Source: a bacterium (GTDB taxonomy: Bacteria; Calescibacteriota; Calescibacteriia; Calescibacteriales; Calescibacteriaceae). From it: 40,135 nt of DNA. Of the stretch, positions 1 through 8,038 are shown one piece after another. Each line of letters starts with the position of its first letter. Within the stretch, counting starts at the first letter, position 1. Made by a program: the position numbers and the translations under genes. The stretch is taken from assembly GCA_030550715.1 (NCBI GenBank), contig JAUQOU010000016.1:1-40135 (forward strand), written 5' to 3'. Under the pieces are notes generated by a model. The model ran no database searches and was not told the origin of the DNA. It saw nothing but the letters and a program-made list of their open reading frames with translations.

Positions 1-10
1 GCAGAGCGGT

Positions 11-86
11 TGGTGGAGCCGAGCGGAGTCGACCCGCCGACCTCCTGAATGCCATTCCGGCGCTCTCCCAACTGAGCTACGGCCCC
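11..86 (-). tRNA. tRNA-Ala (GGC), CCA encoded
   Basis: The minus strand folds into a 76-nt cloverleaf. The acceptor stem is GGGGCCG/CGGCTCC with a G3-U70 wobble pair, the alanine identity element. The D arm is GCTC/GAGC, the anticodon loop ATGGCAT carries GGC at 34-36, the variable loop is AGGTC, and the T stem is GGCGG/CCGCT. Discriminator A and CCA are in the DNA. Two positions are odd: a G29-A41 mismatch in the anticodon stem (CCGGA against TCAGG) and G instead of the near-invariant T at position 54 of the T loop (GTCGACT). Identity is secure; full function is slightly less so. Confidence 0.93.
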
Positions 87-96
87 TCTTTCTTAA

Positions 97-102
97 ATTT
101 TA
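97..102 (-). promoter_or_regulatory. -10-like element of tRNA-Ala
   Basis: TAAAAT on the minus strand ends 10 bases before the tRNA 5' end, where a -10 box should sit for a short-leader tRNA transcript. No clear -35 hexamer is seen at 16-18 bases. It matters as a calibrator, because the same hexamer occurs close to many start codons in this window. Confidence 0.4.
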
Positions 103-150
103 CTCGCAAAATCAAAAACCTTCTTGACTTTCACAAAAATTCTTGCCTAA

Positions 151-1899
151 CTATATTTTTAACCTTATACCAAAGCTTATCCTTGTCTCTCCCCTCCTCG
201 TAAAATTATAGTTCAAATTCAAAAAAATATCTGAACAAAACCTTTTTAAGTAATATGAAGAAAAAACAGAAAACTGCACCGGCTCTATATTACGAATTGA
301 AGGAAGATAAAAAAGTAAAGAAAATCTCAAAGAAAAATCTCTAAGTGAAGTCAGAGCAGAAAAAGAATAAAATCCCTCTCCCCCCTTGACATCGTAAATT
401 CTTTTCTCAAACGAAAAAGTATATCCGAAGTTCGTCAGAAAAAAAGAAGAGAGAAAACTGAAAGAAAAATTTCCAAGGTAAAAAGGAACATAAATAGAAT
501 TGTCAAACGAAAATCTGCGTCCAAAAGTAAAAAAGCGAAAAGAAGGAGAAAAAAAATCAGAAAAAACAGAAATCCCAGAATCAAAAAAGAGAAAATCATT
601 CCACAAACCAGCAGAACCAAAAAAAGAAAAAGGATGCAAAATCAACTCTCCACCAAACTCAGGAGCAAAAAATAAATCCGGATAAAATATTGAGTTCAAC
701 GCAAAGTAAGGAGATAAAAACGCAGAACCAGAAAAAAAAGAAGGAGAATAAAAAAAAGACAAAAAATAAGGAGCAGAAAAAAAATCAGAATAAAGGTAAT
801 CGTATAACCTGAAATACGAAAAAGAGTTGATAGGTTGAAAAAAAAATTTATCTGAAAAGCTCCTTGAAATCTGAGGAGAAACATAAGCTCTTCCTAAAAT
901 ACCGAAATCTGAAAACTCAAAATTCCCGAACAACGAAGGATAAAGCCAAAAAATATTTCCATCAAACCCGATAACTCCTCCACCTCCCAGATCAAAAAAA
1001 TTGTAATCCAAAAAAAATCCCGAAAACCCAGAAAAAAAATAAGATGATGTGAGATGGTCGGAAAAGAAAAACAACTCATCATAAAAATAAAACCTTTTTA
1101 CGAGCGGGACTCTGGCTTGCTGAAAAGCAAAAGAAAAAGGCAAAGACGAAACCTCAACAGTTGCCGGAATCTCCTCCAAAAACCTCCGGGTGAAAATCTT
1201 TGAGTTCAGCCCAAAAATACCAGAAAAAGAAGAAACTAATCTTGAAGAGAAAATGTTTTTTCCCCCGAAATTCTGCTCAGAGCTTAAATAAAAATCTGGT
1301 GAGCGATAATCAAGATTATCTCCCAAAACAAAAATCCTGCTCCTTGAGAAAAAGTAATAGTTCAAGGAAAATTCAAGAGGAGACAGAAAGCTGATCTGAG
1401 AAAAATAAGACAGCGGAAAGTATATATCTCCGCTGAGTATTAAACTGTGTTTTTTTGAAAGTGAGATAGTTGGAGGAGATATTCCCGGAGCTCTTCCGTA
1501 AAGGTCGGTTGTAAAAGAGAAAGGTAAAAAGCCCGAACTGATTTTTATTTTTTCTTTATTTGTGGAGAGCTGAACATTTCCGAAATTTACAGAGTGCGGG
1601 CACATAAGGGAACATATAGAAACACAAATGTTTCTCGCTGAAACCCCACCGTTCAATTCAAGTTCTTCAGCTTCAATATCTACACCCACGATTTTGCCCC
1701 TGACATCAGAAGAATGAAAATAAAGTCGCTTCAACTGAACCTCTACTTCTTCATCTTTGATGTTGAGTTTATATAAAGATATTTTCTCTTCAATTCTTGC
1801 GCTCTTGCAGAAAAAAGAAACACCATCTGAATAAAATGTGACATTCTCAAAAAACACATCTGAACGTATGACATAGAGAACAAAAAATAAGTAGGTCAT
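151..1899 (-). CDS. Phe/Ser/Tyr-rich outer-membrane beta-barrel protein, LptD-like
   Basis: This 582-residue protein has a short hydrophobic N-terminus, then about 100 residues resembling the OstA/LptA-type domain that precedes the LptD barrel. It has a cysteine cluster near residues 92-100 (C-x3-C-x3-C). The remaining ~450 residues are dominated by alternating Phe/Tyr/Ser strands separated by Gly/Asn/Asp turns, as in outer-membrane barrels. It starts six bases after the fabZ stop and is probably cotranscribed with it. LptD proteins insert lipopolysaccharide into the outer leaflet; here that role is inferred from domain order only. It is shorter than E. coli LptD (about 780 residues). The phenylalanine content is extreme. 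It ends in TAG. It could also be another large outer-membrane protein. Confidence 0.6.
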   Translation of the reverse strand: MTYLFFVLYVIRSDVFFENVTFYSDGVSFFCKSARIEEKISLYKLNIKDEEVEVQLKRLYFHSSDVRGKIVGVDIEAEELELNGGVSARNICVSICSLMCPHSVNFGNVQLSTNKEKIKISSGFLPFSFTTDLYGRAPGISPPTISLSKKHSLILSGDIYFPLSYFSQISFLSPLEFSLNYYFFSRSRIFVLGDNLDYRSPDFYLSSEQNFGGKNIFSSRLVSSFSGIFGLNSKIFTRRFLEEIPATVEVSSLPFSFAFQQARVPLVKRFYFYDELFFFSDHLTSSYFFSGFSGFFLDYNFFDLGGGGVIGFDGNIFWLYPSLFGNFEFSDFGILGRAYVSPQISRSFSDKFFFQPINSFSYFRLYDYLYSDFFSAPYFLSFFYSPSFFSGSAFLSPYFALNSIFYPDLFFAPEFGGELILHPFSFFGSAGLWNDFLFFDSGISVFSDFFSPSFRFFTFGRRFSFDNSIYVPFYLGNFSFSFLSSFFLTNFGYTFSFEKRIYDVKGGEGFYSFSALTSLRDFSLRFSLLFYLPSIRNIEPVQFSVFSSYYLKRFCSDIFLNLNYNFTRRGETRISFGIRLKI

Positions 1900-1905
1900 A
1901 ATCTT

Positions 1906-2340
1906 TCATTTTTGACTGACAGCTATGATTTTAGCGTAAGCGACTTCTTTTTCGTCAATAAATGCTTTTGTATCAAAGAACCACACATTCGCCCTGCGCG
2001 ACTCAAAAAAACTTTTTAGAATAAGCTCAGCAGGTGGGACAACCGGACTTTTAAACCTCGCATCCTTCACACCAGCAAGATAAAACGGAATACCTCTCAT
2101 TTCCGGGAAAGATATAAGAACAAGCAGTGCAGAAGTTTGCGCAAGCGCTTCTATAATGAGAACACCAGGCATAACAGGATTTCCTGGAAAATGATGTGGA
2201 TACCAGAAAGCTTTTTCGGAGACCCTGTGCAGAGCAGTAATACTCTTCCCTAACTCAATGTCAATTATCTCATTCACAAAAGTAAAACCCTCCCCATGAG
2301 GTAGAATTTCATTTATCGCTATACTCTTTACGTTCTCCAT
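1906..2340 (-). CDS. fabZ: 3-hydroxyacyl-[acyl-carrier-protein] dehydratase FabZ
   Basis: FabZ removes water from (3R)-hydroxyacyl-ACP to give trans-2-enoyl-ACP in type II fatty acid synthesis in the cytoplasm. The 144-residue length is typical. The hot-dog signature HFPGNPVMPGVLIIEALAQ is complete, with catalytic His50 and Glu64. It is the upstream member of a pair with the LptD-like barrel gene, six bases apart. FabZ genes often sit with outer-membrane biogenesis genes (bamA-lpxD-fabZ-lpxA), which fits this neighbour. A weak AGGGG lies about 12 bases before the ATG. Confidence 0.93.
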   Translation of the reverse strand: MENVKSIAINEILPHGEGFTFVNEIIDIELGKSITALHRVSEKAFWYPHHFPGNPVMPGVLIIEALAQTSALLVLISFPEMRGIPFYLAGVKDARFKSPVVPPAELILKSFFESRRANVWFFDTKAFIDEKEVAYAKIIAVSQK

Positions 2341-2450
2341 AACAAAAAAAAACCCCTTCCCTTACCTTTACAGGTTTATTTTCTACAACAATATAGGTAT
2401 TTACTCATTCATTGTATCTTTCGGTTATCGTTAAATTATCTTTGGACGAC

Positions 2451-4061
2451 TTATTTTATGAGATTTTTCAGCATTTCCCTGAAGTTTTTGTTATTTCTCA
2501 GCTCGCTAAAAAGTTTGTAGATTTCTGAGAATTTTGGAACAACACCCTTTTTGAATACAAGCTGTTGCAAAGAGGCGAAAAGCTCGTACTTTTCTTTTGA
2601 GTACGGATAAGCCCAAGGTTTGTTCTTTATCTTGACTTGCTCTATATTTATATGTTGCGGATATAAGAATTCTTTGAATCCTTCGTCGGAGTGAGAGCGA
2701 CCTATTCCGCTTTCTTTCATACCCTGCCATGGTGTCTCAATAAGTCCGTAGCTCATAGCGTGGTCATTTACAAGAACTGATCCCGCCTCTATCTTTTTAG
2801 CTATTTTTTCGCCTCTTTTCAAATCAGAAGTCCAGACAGAAGCGGTAAGCCCATATTTCGTATCATTCGCTAACCTTATCGCCTCTTCTTCGGTTTCAAA
2901 AACCATTATAGGAAGTGTCGGACCAAAAGTTTCTTCCTTCATACATAGCATAGAGTGATTAACATCAACAAGAACAGTTGGCTCATAAAAATAACCGTTC
3001 ATGTCTTCTCTTCTTGTTCCACCTGTGAGAACTCTTGCTCCCTTTTGAACCGCCTCAAGAACATGTTCAGAAACAGTTTTGAGCTGAGATTCATTTACAA
3101 GCGGTCCCATATCAGTGTTCGGATCTTTTCCATTCCCAACTCTTATTTTCTTTGTCTTTTCAACTACTGCATCTATGAACTCCTTTGCGATTTTTTTGTG
3201 GACGTATAGTCTTTCTACTGATGCACAGACCTGACCTGCGTTTGTGAAAGCTCCCCAAACAGCACCTGATGAAGCCATATCAATATCTGCGTCATCAAGA
3301 ACAATCATAGGGTCTTTTCCACCAAGTTCAGCTACAACAGGAATTATATTTTCCGCACACTTTTTGATAATTCTTTTACCTACCTCAGTGGAACCAGTGA
3401 AGATGACCTTTCTTATGGGATTTGAACATAGAACCCTTTCTGCAACTGCTCCGCGAGTTATAGCAACTTCAAGAACTCCCTGAGGAAGACCTGCCTTGTC
3501 AAATATTTCTTTTATCTTCAAGCCAATCAAAGGTGTATCAGAAGCTGGTTTGAAAACAACGGTATTTCCAGCAAGCAGAGCAAAAATTATCCCACTCATA
3601 GGTATCGCAAAAGGATAGTTCCAAGGAGAAATAACAGCAACAACCCCTAATGGACGAGGAACTATAATTGACTTTTTCACGAATCTGAAAAGATGAAGTG
3701 GAATTTCATACTCTTGAATGAGTTTTTTGCCTCTTTTCGTGTAGAGGAAAATCAGGTCAGCAGCAACCATTATATCAGCGGTTATCGCTTCAATGAGTGG
3801 TTTGCCTTGCTCGGTTGTTATGAGGTCTGCGATAACATCTATCTCATCAAGCATTATTTGTCCCGCTTTGCTTATTATTTCTGCTCTATCCTCAAAATCA
3901 AGTTGCGACCAGTTTTCAAAAGCTACGCGCGCCCTCTCAACTTTTCTCGCAACTTCCTCCTCGCTTTCAAGAGGAACTTTATCTATAACCTCAAGAGTTG
4001 CCGGATTGACATCAATTATATAATGCTTTCCGTTCTCCTGCTCTATTTTCAGCATTGACAT
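2451..4061 (-). CDS. NAD(P)-dependent aldehyde dehydrogenase
   Basis: This 536-residue ALDH-superfamily enzyme would oxidise an aldehyde to the acid with NAD(P)+. The oxyanion Asn148 (SPWNYP), general base Glu245 (AELGGKDP) and nucleophile Cys279 (NAGQVCASVERLYV) are all present, as is the cofactor-site FTGSTEVGK. The C-terminus runs some 50 residues past the usual core, with a basic/aromatic tail. The start is supported by a strong GGAGGTG seven bases before the ATG; an in-frame ATG two codons later is less well placed. Substrate cannot be told: it resembles the broad succinate-semialdehyde/medium-chain ALDH group, and no pathway genes flank it. It diverges from the cytochrome gene. Confidence 0.93.
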   Translation of the reverse strand: MSMLKIEQENGKHYIIDVNPATLEVIDKVPLESEEEVARKVERARVAFENWSQLDFEDRAEIISKAGQIMLDEIDVIADLITTEQGKPLIEAITADIMVAADLIFLYTKRGKKLIQEYEIPLHLFRFVKKSIIVPRPLGVVAVISPWNYPFAIPMSGIIFALLAGNTVVFKPASDTPLIGLKIKEIFDKAGLPQGVLEVAITRGAVAERVLCSNPIRKVIFTGSTEVGKRIIKKCAENIIPVVAELGGKDPMIVLDDADIDMASSGAVWGAFTNAGQVCASVERLYVHKKIAKEFIDAVVEKTKKIRVGNGKDPNTDMGPLVNESQLKTVSEHVLEAVQKGARVLTGGTRREDMNGYFYEPTVLVDVNHSMLCMKEETFGPTLPIMVFETEEEAIRLANDTKYGLTASVWTSDLKRGEKIAKKIEAGSVLVNDHAMSYGLIETPWQGMKESGIGRSHSDEGFKEFLYPQHINIEQVKIKNKPWAYPYSKEKYELFASLQQLVFKKGVVPKFSEIYKLFSELRNNKNFREMLKNLIK

Positions 4062-4087
4062 TTTCTTTCACCTCCCTAACACTTAAA

Positions 4088-4116
4088 AATATAAGCTGAA
4101 AACAAAAAAATATAAA
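4088..4116 (-). promoter_or_regulatory. Putative promoter of the aldehyde dehydrogenase gene
   Basis: On the minus strand, TTTATA (-35 position) and TATATT (-10 position) are separated by 17 bases. Transcription would begin about 20 bases before the ATG and include the GGAGGTG ribosome site. The surrounding 180-base divergent spacer is otherwise A-rich with no other clear structure. A+T richness makes chance matches likely. Confidence 0.35.
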
Positions 4117-4212
4117 CAGAAAAAAATGATTGAAATACTCACAGAAATTCCGGAGTCAAAAACTCACACACAAAAAAACAAAAGAACAAAAAAGTAAAAA
4201 AAATTGTTAAGA

Positions 4213-4218
4213 TAAAAT
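4213..4218 (+). promoter_or_regulatory. -10-like element before the cytochrome/propeller gene
   Basis: TAAAAT lies 26 bases before the ATG, leaving room for the GAGGT ribosome site at 4232-4236. No good -35 is visible at the expected distance. Confidence 0.3.
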
Positions 4219-4244
4219 GATTTTGAAAAAAGAGGTATTGAATA

Positions 4245-4739
4245 ATGAGCAAAAAATCGGAAAAAACAGTAAAAATATCTCTGGCTTTCCTTATTTTCCT
4301 TTCAAATTTTTTTCTATATAGATGTGCACAGGAGCCAACAGGTGGAAATCAACAACAACAAGAACAAGAACAACAACAACAAGAACAAGAAAACCAGCAG
4401 CAACAACAACAGCAATTTATTCCTACATATTCCAAAGATGTAAAACCTATAATTGATGGGAAATGTATAAGTTGCCACTCCCCTAATGGTACCGCTCAAT
4501 TCGCACCTCTTACAAACTATCAAGAAATTGTAAACGGAACAGCAAAAGGTCCTTCCTGCTCTGGAACGCAGAACAAAAACTATGTGGTAAAAGGTAATGC
4601 AGATATGAGTTTGCTCTACCTCAAAATAACAACTCCTCCATGTGGAAGTAAGATGCCTCCCGGAGGTTCTCTATCTCAAGACGAAATAGAGACGATAAAA
4701 AAGTGGATCCAAAATGGTGCCCCTGAAAGCGGGACATAG
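4245..4739 (+). CDS. Lipoprotein-like monohaem c-type cytochrome (N-terminal part of a TAG-interrupted gene)
   Basis: The 164 residues comprise a basic N-terminus and hydrophobic signal ending in LYRC (Cys25, a poor lipobox because of Arg at -1), a Gln/Glu-rich tract of about 22 residues, then a cytochrome c domain. The haem motif is CISCH (4464-4478) and the likely axial Met is in SKMPPGG. The ending IKKWIQNGAP is typical of small cytochromes found fused to other exported domains. It should be exported and carry covalent haem for electron transfer. The start has GAGGT eight bases upstream. The frame ends at TAG (4737-4739) but continues open to 6092, so this may be a truncated product or the short form of a read-through pair. 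Confidence 0.85.
   Translation: MSKKSEKTVKISLAFLIFLSNFFLYRCAQEPTGGNQQQQEQEQQQQEQENQQQQQQQFIPTYSKDVKPIIDGKCISCHSPNGTAQFAPLTNYQEIVNGTAKGPSCSGTQNKNYVVKGNADMSLLYLKITTPPCGSKMPPGGSLSQDEIETIKKWIQNGAPESGT
4350..4415 (+). repeat. CAA/GAA codon repeat encoding a Gln/Glu-rich linker
   Basis: Twenty-two codons are almost all CAA, CAG or GAA. They encode a flexible spacer between the signal/lipobox region and the cytochrome c domain. Simple repeats like this are prone to length change by slippage. Confidence 0.8.
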
Positions 4740-6092
4740 CCGACTGCTCCTCAAAACCTTCAAGTTTCTGCACTTTCATCATCTGAAATTCAACTAACAT
4801 GGCAGGATTCTCCCGATGAAGAATACTATCAGATAAAGAGGAGAAAAGATGGCGAAACAGAATTTTCAATTATCCAAAATAATCTCCCGAAGAATTCAAC
4901 CTCATATAAAGATAATACAGGATTAAGTGCTGGGACAACATATTGCTATATTGTATGTGCGGTCAATAATTTTGGTACTACATGTACAGGTGAAAAGTGC
5001 GCAACAACAAGTTCTGGAACAGGGGGAACCGGTGGAGGTGGTTCAGGTGGCGGCTCTGGCGGTGGAGGTCAAACATACGCTCCCCTGAAAATCAAAGGAA
5101 AACCATCAACAGTATCAATAGATAAATTTATTGTAAAGGGAACATCAGACGGAAAAATATTAGCTTTCTCAAAAGACGGAAAACTCGTATGGAAAATAGA
5201 TTCAAAAACAGAAAACTATTTCACACCTCCCGCTATCTGCGATGGAATTGTTTTCACAGGTGGAGGAGATGGAAATGTGTGGAGCATAAATGAAGAAGAT
5301 GGAAAAGTCCTATGGAAGTTCTCCACAGGTGTGTCAAACTATATGGTGTCATGTGATGAAAGCGGTATATACTTTGGGACATTCTCGGGAGAGTTTTATT
5401 CGCTGTCAAAAGAAGGGAAAATAATATGGAGCAAGAAACTTTCCTCCGCAAGAATTGTCTCATACCCCGCTATTTACGATAATAAAATCGCTATTGGTTC
5501 AGAAGATGGGAAATTCTTCGTCATAGATAAAAGAGATGGAAAAACCATATTTGAATTTCAGACATATGGTCCGATAAGAGAAGGAGCAGTATTTGACTAT
5601 GAAGGTAATATATACATCGCCTCATACGACCAGAAAGTATATTCATTCACACCAGATGGTAAATTAAGGTGGAGCGTAAAAACAGAAGGTGGAATGTATT
5701 CTGCCTGCTCGCTCTGGTACTACAAAAATAACCTTGTATGCACCATAGGGTCAAAAGATGGTAATATATACACAATAAATACAAAAGACGGAGAAATTTT
5801 ATGGAAAATAGCTGTTGGACCGGTATCAATAGGAGCAATAGTGGGTAATTTTATATGGGTTGCAACAGATGACAACAGATTAGTATCTCTAACACAATTC
5901 GGGAAAATATATCTTATAAAGGAATTTGAAGAGATATATTATTCATCTCCTGCGATATTTGACGGCAGAATAGTTGTCGGGAACGATGAAGATAAGATTT
6001 TCAGCATTCCTTATTCAGAAAAATTGCTTGATTCACCATGGCCAGTTTATAGAGGAAACCTTCAAAGAACCGGAAAAATAAAAGTTAAATAA
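4740..6092 (+). pseudogene. In-frame continuation after TAG: fibronectin III domain and PQQ-like beta-propeller
   Basis: The frame of the cytochrome domain stays open for 450 codons after the TAG. It encodes an FN3 domain (about 4743-5009, with SSSEIQLTWQDS and TYCYIVCAVNNFG), a Gly/Ser linker, then eight propeller repeats of the kind GNVWSINEEDGKVLWKF. The C-terminus SPWPVYRGNLQRTGK is a common ending of this propeller family. There is no ATG, GTG or TTG in frame from the TAG to a GTG at 5277, which lies inside the propeller. Expression of the FN3 part therefore needs read-through. No other stop or frameshift is present, and base and codon use match the first part. Read-through, a recent nonsense mutation and a sequencing error all fit. 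The propeller probably binds ligand or partner proteins outside the cytoplasm. Confidence 0.75.
5016..5069 (+). repeat. Gly/Ser-rich linker
   Basis: Eighteen codons encode almost only glycine, with serine and threonine interruptions (GGGGSGGGSGGGG core). It separates the FN3 domain from the propeller and should be flexible. Confidence 0.8.
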
Positions 6093-6122
6093 AGGAAGAT
6101 AAAATTACAAAAAGAAAAAAAA

Positions 6123-8006
6123 TCACATTTTAACTGGTATAATAAGTTTTTGTCCCGGATAAATCACTTTGCCCTCTATTTTATTAACCTTTTTTATATC
6201 GCTAACAGAAACACCATACTTTTTTGATATAGTGTAAAGGTTCTCACCTTTTTTTACTATGTGATGTATATATTTTTTACCATCTCCGAGATATGTATTT
6301 GGGTACGAATTAATCCCTGAGTTTTTGGGCATAGCACGACTATCAATATTCGCCGAGTAGCGAATGAAAGGTTTTTTTTCTGAGGTCATGTAATAGCGGT
6401 TATCAATAACAGGTATTTTTATCCTCTGTCCTGCTCTCACATATCTTATGCCACCATTGAATTTCCTCAAGTAAGAGGGAGAAATTCCAAATTTTCTTGC
6501 AATAGAACTTATGCTTTCTCTTCTTTTCACACGGTAGATTTTATATGGTCTGACATAGCCGAAAATAGGTAGAGCAAAGAAACCATCCTCCATCGCAACT
6601 TCTCCTACCATATCACCATCACTCATATTATAAACTATGCTTCTTATAGAGCTTGAATCAGAAGATTTAGGGATAAGATAAATCCAACCTAAAACCGTCT
6701 TTACTGAATAATCTCCGGTAGCTGATGGTGAGAAGCTAACATATCTCAAATTTGGATAAAACTTTGTGAAAAAGTTTTGATTTATAAAATCAAGCTTTTC
6801 TCGGACGATTTTCCCTTTTCCCCTGGGAACTCTTATTGTATAATCATAAGGAGGAGTAACAGGGTATCTCAAAGATGGATTGAGTTCTAGTATGTCTTCT
6901 GGGGAACACCCGCATATTTTCGCTATTGTAAAAATATCTACTGGTTGAAATGATTTAATTTCATCAAAAGAAAAAGTTGTATCTTCTTCACTCATATCAG
7001 AAAGAGAAAAGCCAAACTTATCTAAGTTTTTTATTATAAGAGCTAATGCGATGATCTTTGGGACATATCCTTGCGTCTCTCTTGGGATAAGATTTCTTTT
7101 GAGAAGATACCAATAATCTTTATTACCTTTTGCTTTTTTTATAGCGTTCTCTATTCTTTTTTCTCCTGCGTTGTAAGCAGCCCAAGCAAGATACCAATCA
7201 CCGAACATATCATAAAGGTCTTTGAGATACCTCATAGCTGCGTGGGTTGATTTTTCTATATCTCTTCTCTCATCTATCCACTGATCTATTTTCAAATTAT
7301 ATCTCCGTGCTGTTTCTTCAATAAACTGCCACGGACCGACAGCATCCATATGAGAAACCGCACGAGTAGAAAACCCGGATTCTGCCATGGCAACAAAAAC
7401 GAGGTCATCAGGCAGACCATAAGATAAAATTATCCTTCTCATAAAATCTGAGTATTTGAAGTATCTTCTTATCCACTTTTCCAAGTATTTCCTGTACTTG
7501 GTTTCGGTAAAAAGGTAGATAAAGTATTCAACATATTCGTTGAGTTCAACAGGTATATTGAAAGAGCCAAATCCCTTGATAAAATATCTTTCAAACTTTG
7601 TTATTTCCTTAGGGAAAGTGCTGGTAAGAGCTCTCTGGAGAATTTCTTCTATCTCCTGAATTTCCTCAGAATCCGGTTCGCTTTCCTCCTCAACAGAACC
7701 AGACAAATTGGTATAATATTCTTCATCTGGCAGATTTATATGTTCAATTTCCCAAGGAATTCCGCTGAACTTAGGAAAAGATATTTCTATTTTATCTTGA
7801 ATATTTGTTGAGTTTTTCAAATTGTTTTTATCTTCATGTTTTTTATCGTTTATGTTTCTGCTGGAAATAGCAGTAGCTGATCTCTGAAAATCTTCTTGCT
7901 GAGCAACATCTTGCTTTGAGGTCTTCATGATAGAACAGTTCGTAATGAGAAAGAGAGCAAGGGGTACAAAATAGCTCCTCCGCAGATTTTTCCTCAAAAC
8001 AAACAT
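6123..8006 (-). CDS. mltD: Membrane-bound lytic murein transglycosylase D-like lipoprotein with LysM domains
   Basis: This enzyme cleaves peptidoglycan glycan strands to 1,6-anhydro ends in the periplasm. The signal peptide ends in a usable lipobox (ITNC, Cys24). A low-complexity acidic stretch follows, then an SLT domain with catalytic Glu209 (AMAESGFSTRAVS), GPWQF and the AAYNAGEKR motif. The C-terminal half binds glycan, with two clear LysM modules (YRVKRRESISSIARKFG and HIVKKGENLYTISKKYG) and a weaker one before them. The start is placed at the ATG giving MFVLRKNLRR; an upstream TTG would add three residues. It lies 32 bases after a large TPR gene and is probably the last gene of that operon. 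Confidence 0.92.
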   Translation of the reverse strand: MFVLRKNLRRSYFVPLALFLITNCSIMKTSKQDVAQQEDFQRSATAISSRNINDKKHEDKNNLKNSTNIQDKIEISFPKFSGIPWEIEHINLPDEEYYTNLSGSVEEESEPDSEEIQEIEEILQRALTSTFPKEITKFERYFIKGFGSFNIPVELNEYVEYFIYLFTETKYRKYLEKWIRRYFKYSDFMRRIILSYGLPDDLVFVAMAESGFSTRAVSHMDAVGPWQFIEETARRYNLKIDQWIDERRDIEKSTHAAMRYLKDLYDMFGDWYLAWAAYNAGEKRIENAIKKAKGNKDYWYLLKRNLIPRETQGYVPKIIALALIIKNLDKFGFSLSDMSEEDTTFSFDEIKSFQPVDIFTIAKICGCSPEDILELNPSLRYPVTPPYDYTIRVPRGKGKIVREKLDFINQNFFTKFYPNLRYVSFSPSATGDYSVKTVLGWIYLIPKSSDSSSIRSIVYNMSDGDMVGEVAMEDGFFALPIFGYVRPYKIYRVKRRESISSIARKFGISPSYLRKFNGGIRYVRAGQRIKIPVIDNRYYMTSEKKPFIRYSANIDSRAMPKNSGINSYPNTYLGDGKKYIHHIVKKGENLYTISKKYGVSVSDIKKVNKIEGKVIYPGQKLIIPVKM

Positions 8007-8038
8007 AAGGTTCAAAAAATTTTAAAAAATTCTCATTA

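Noticed and set aside
500-685. Lys/Glu-rich frame opposite the LptD-like barrel
   Set aside because: It is the complement of Phe/Ser codons in the barrel gene.
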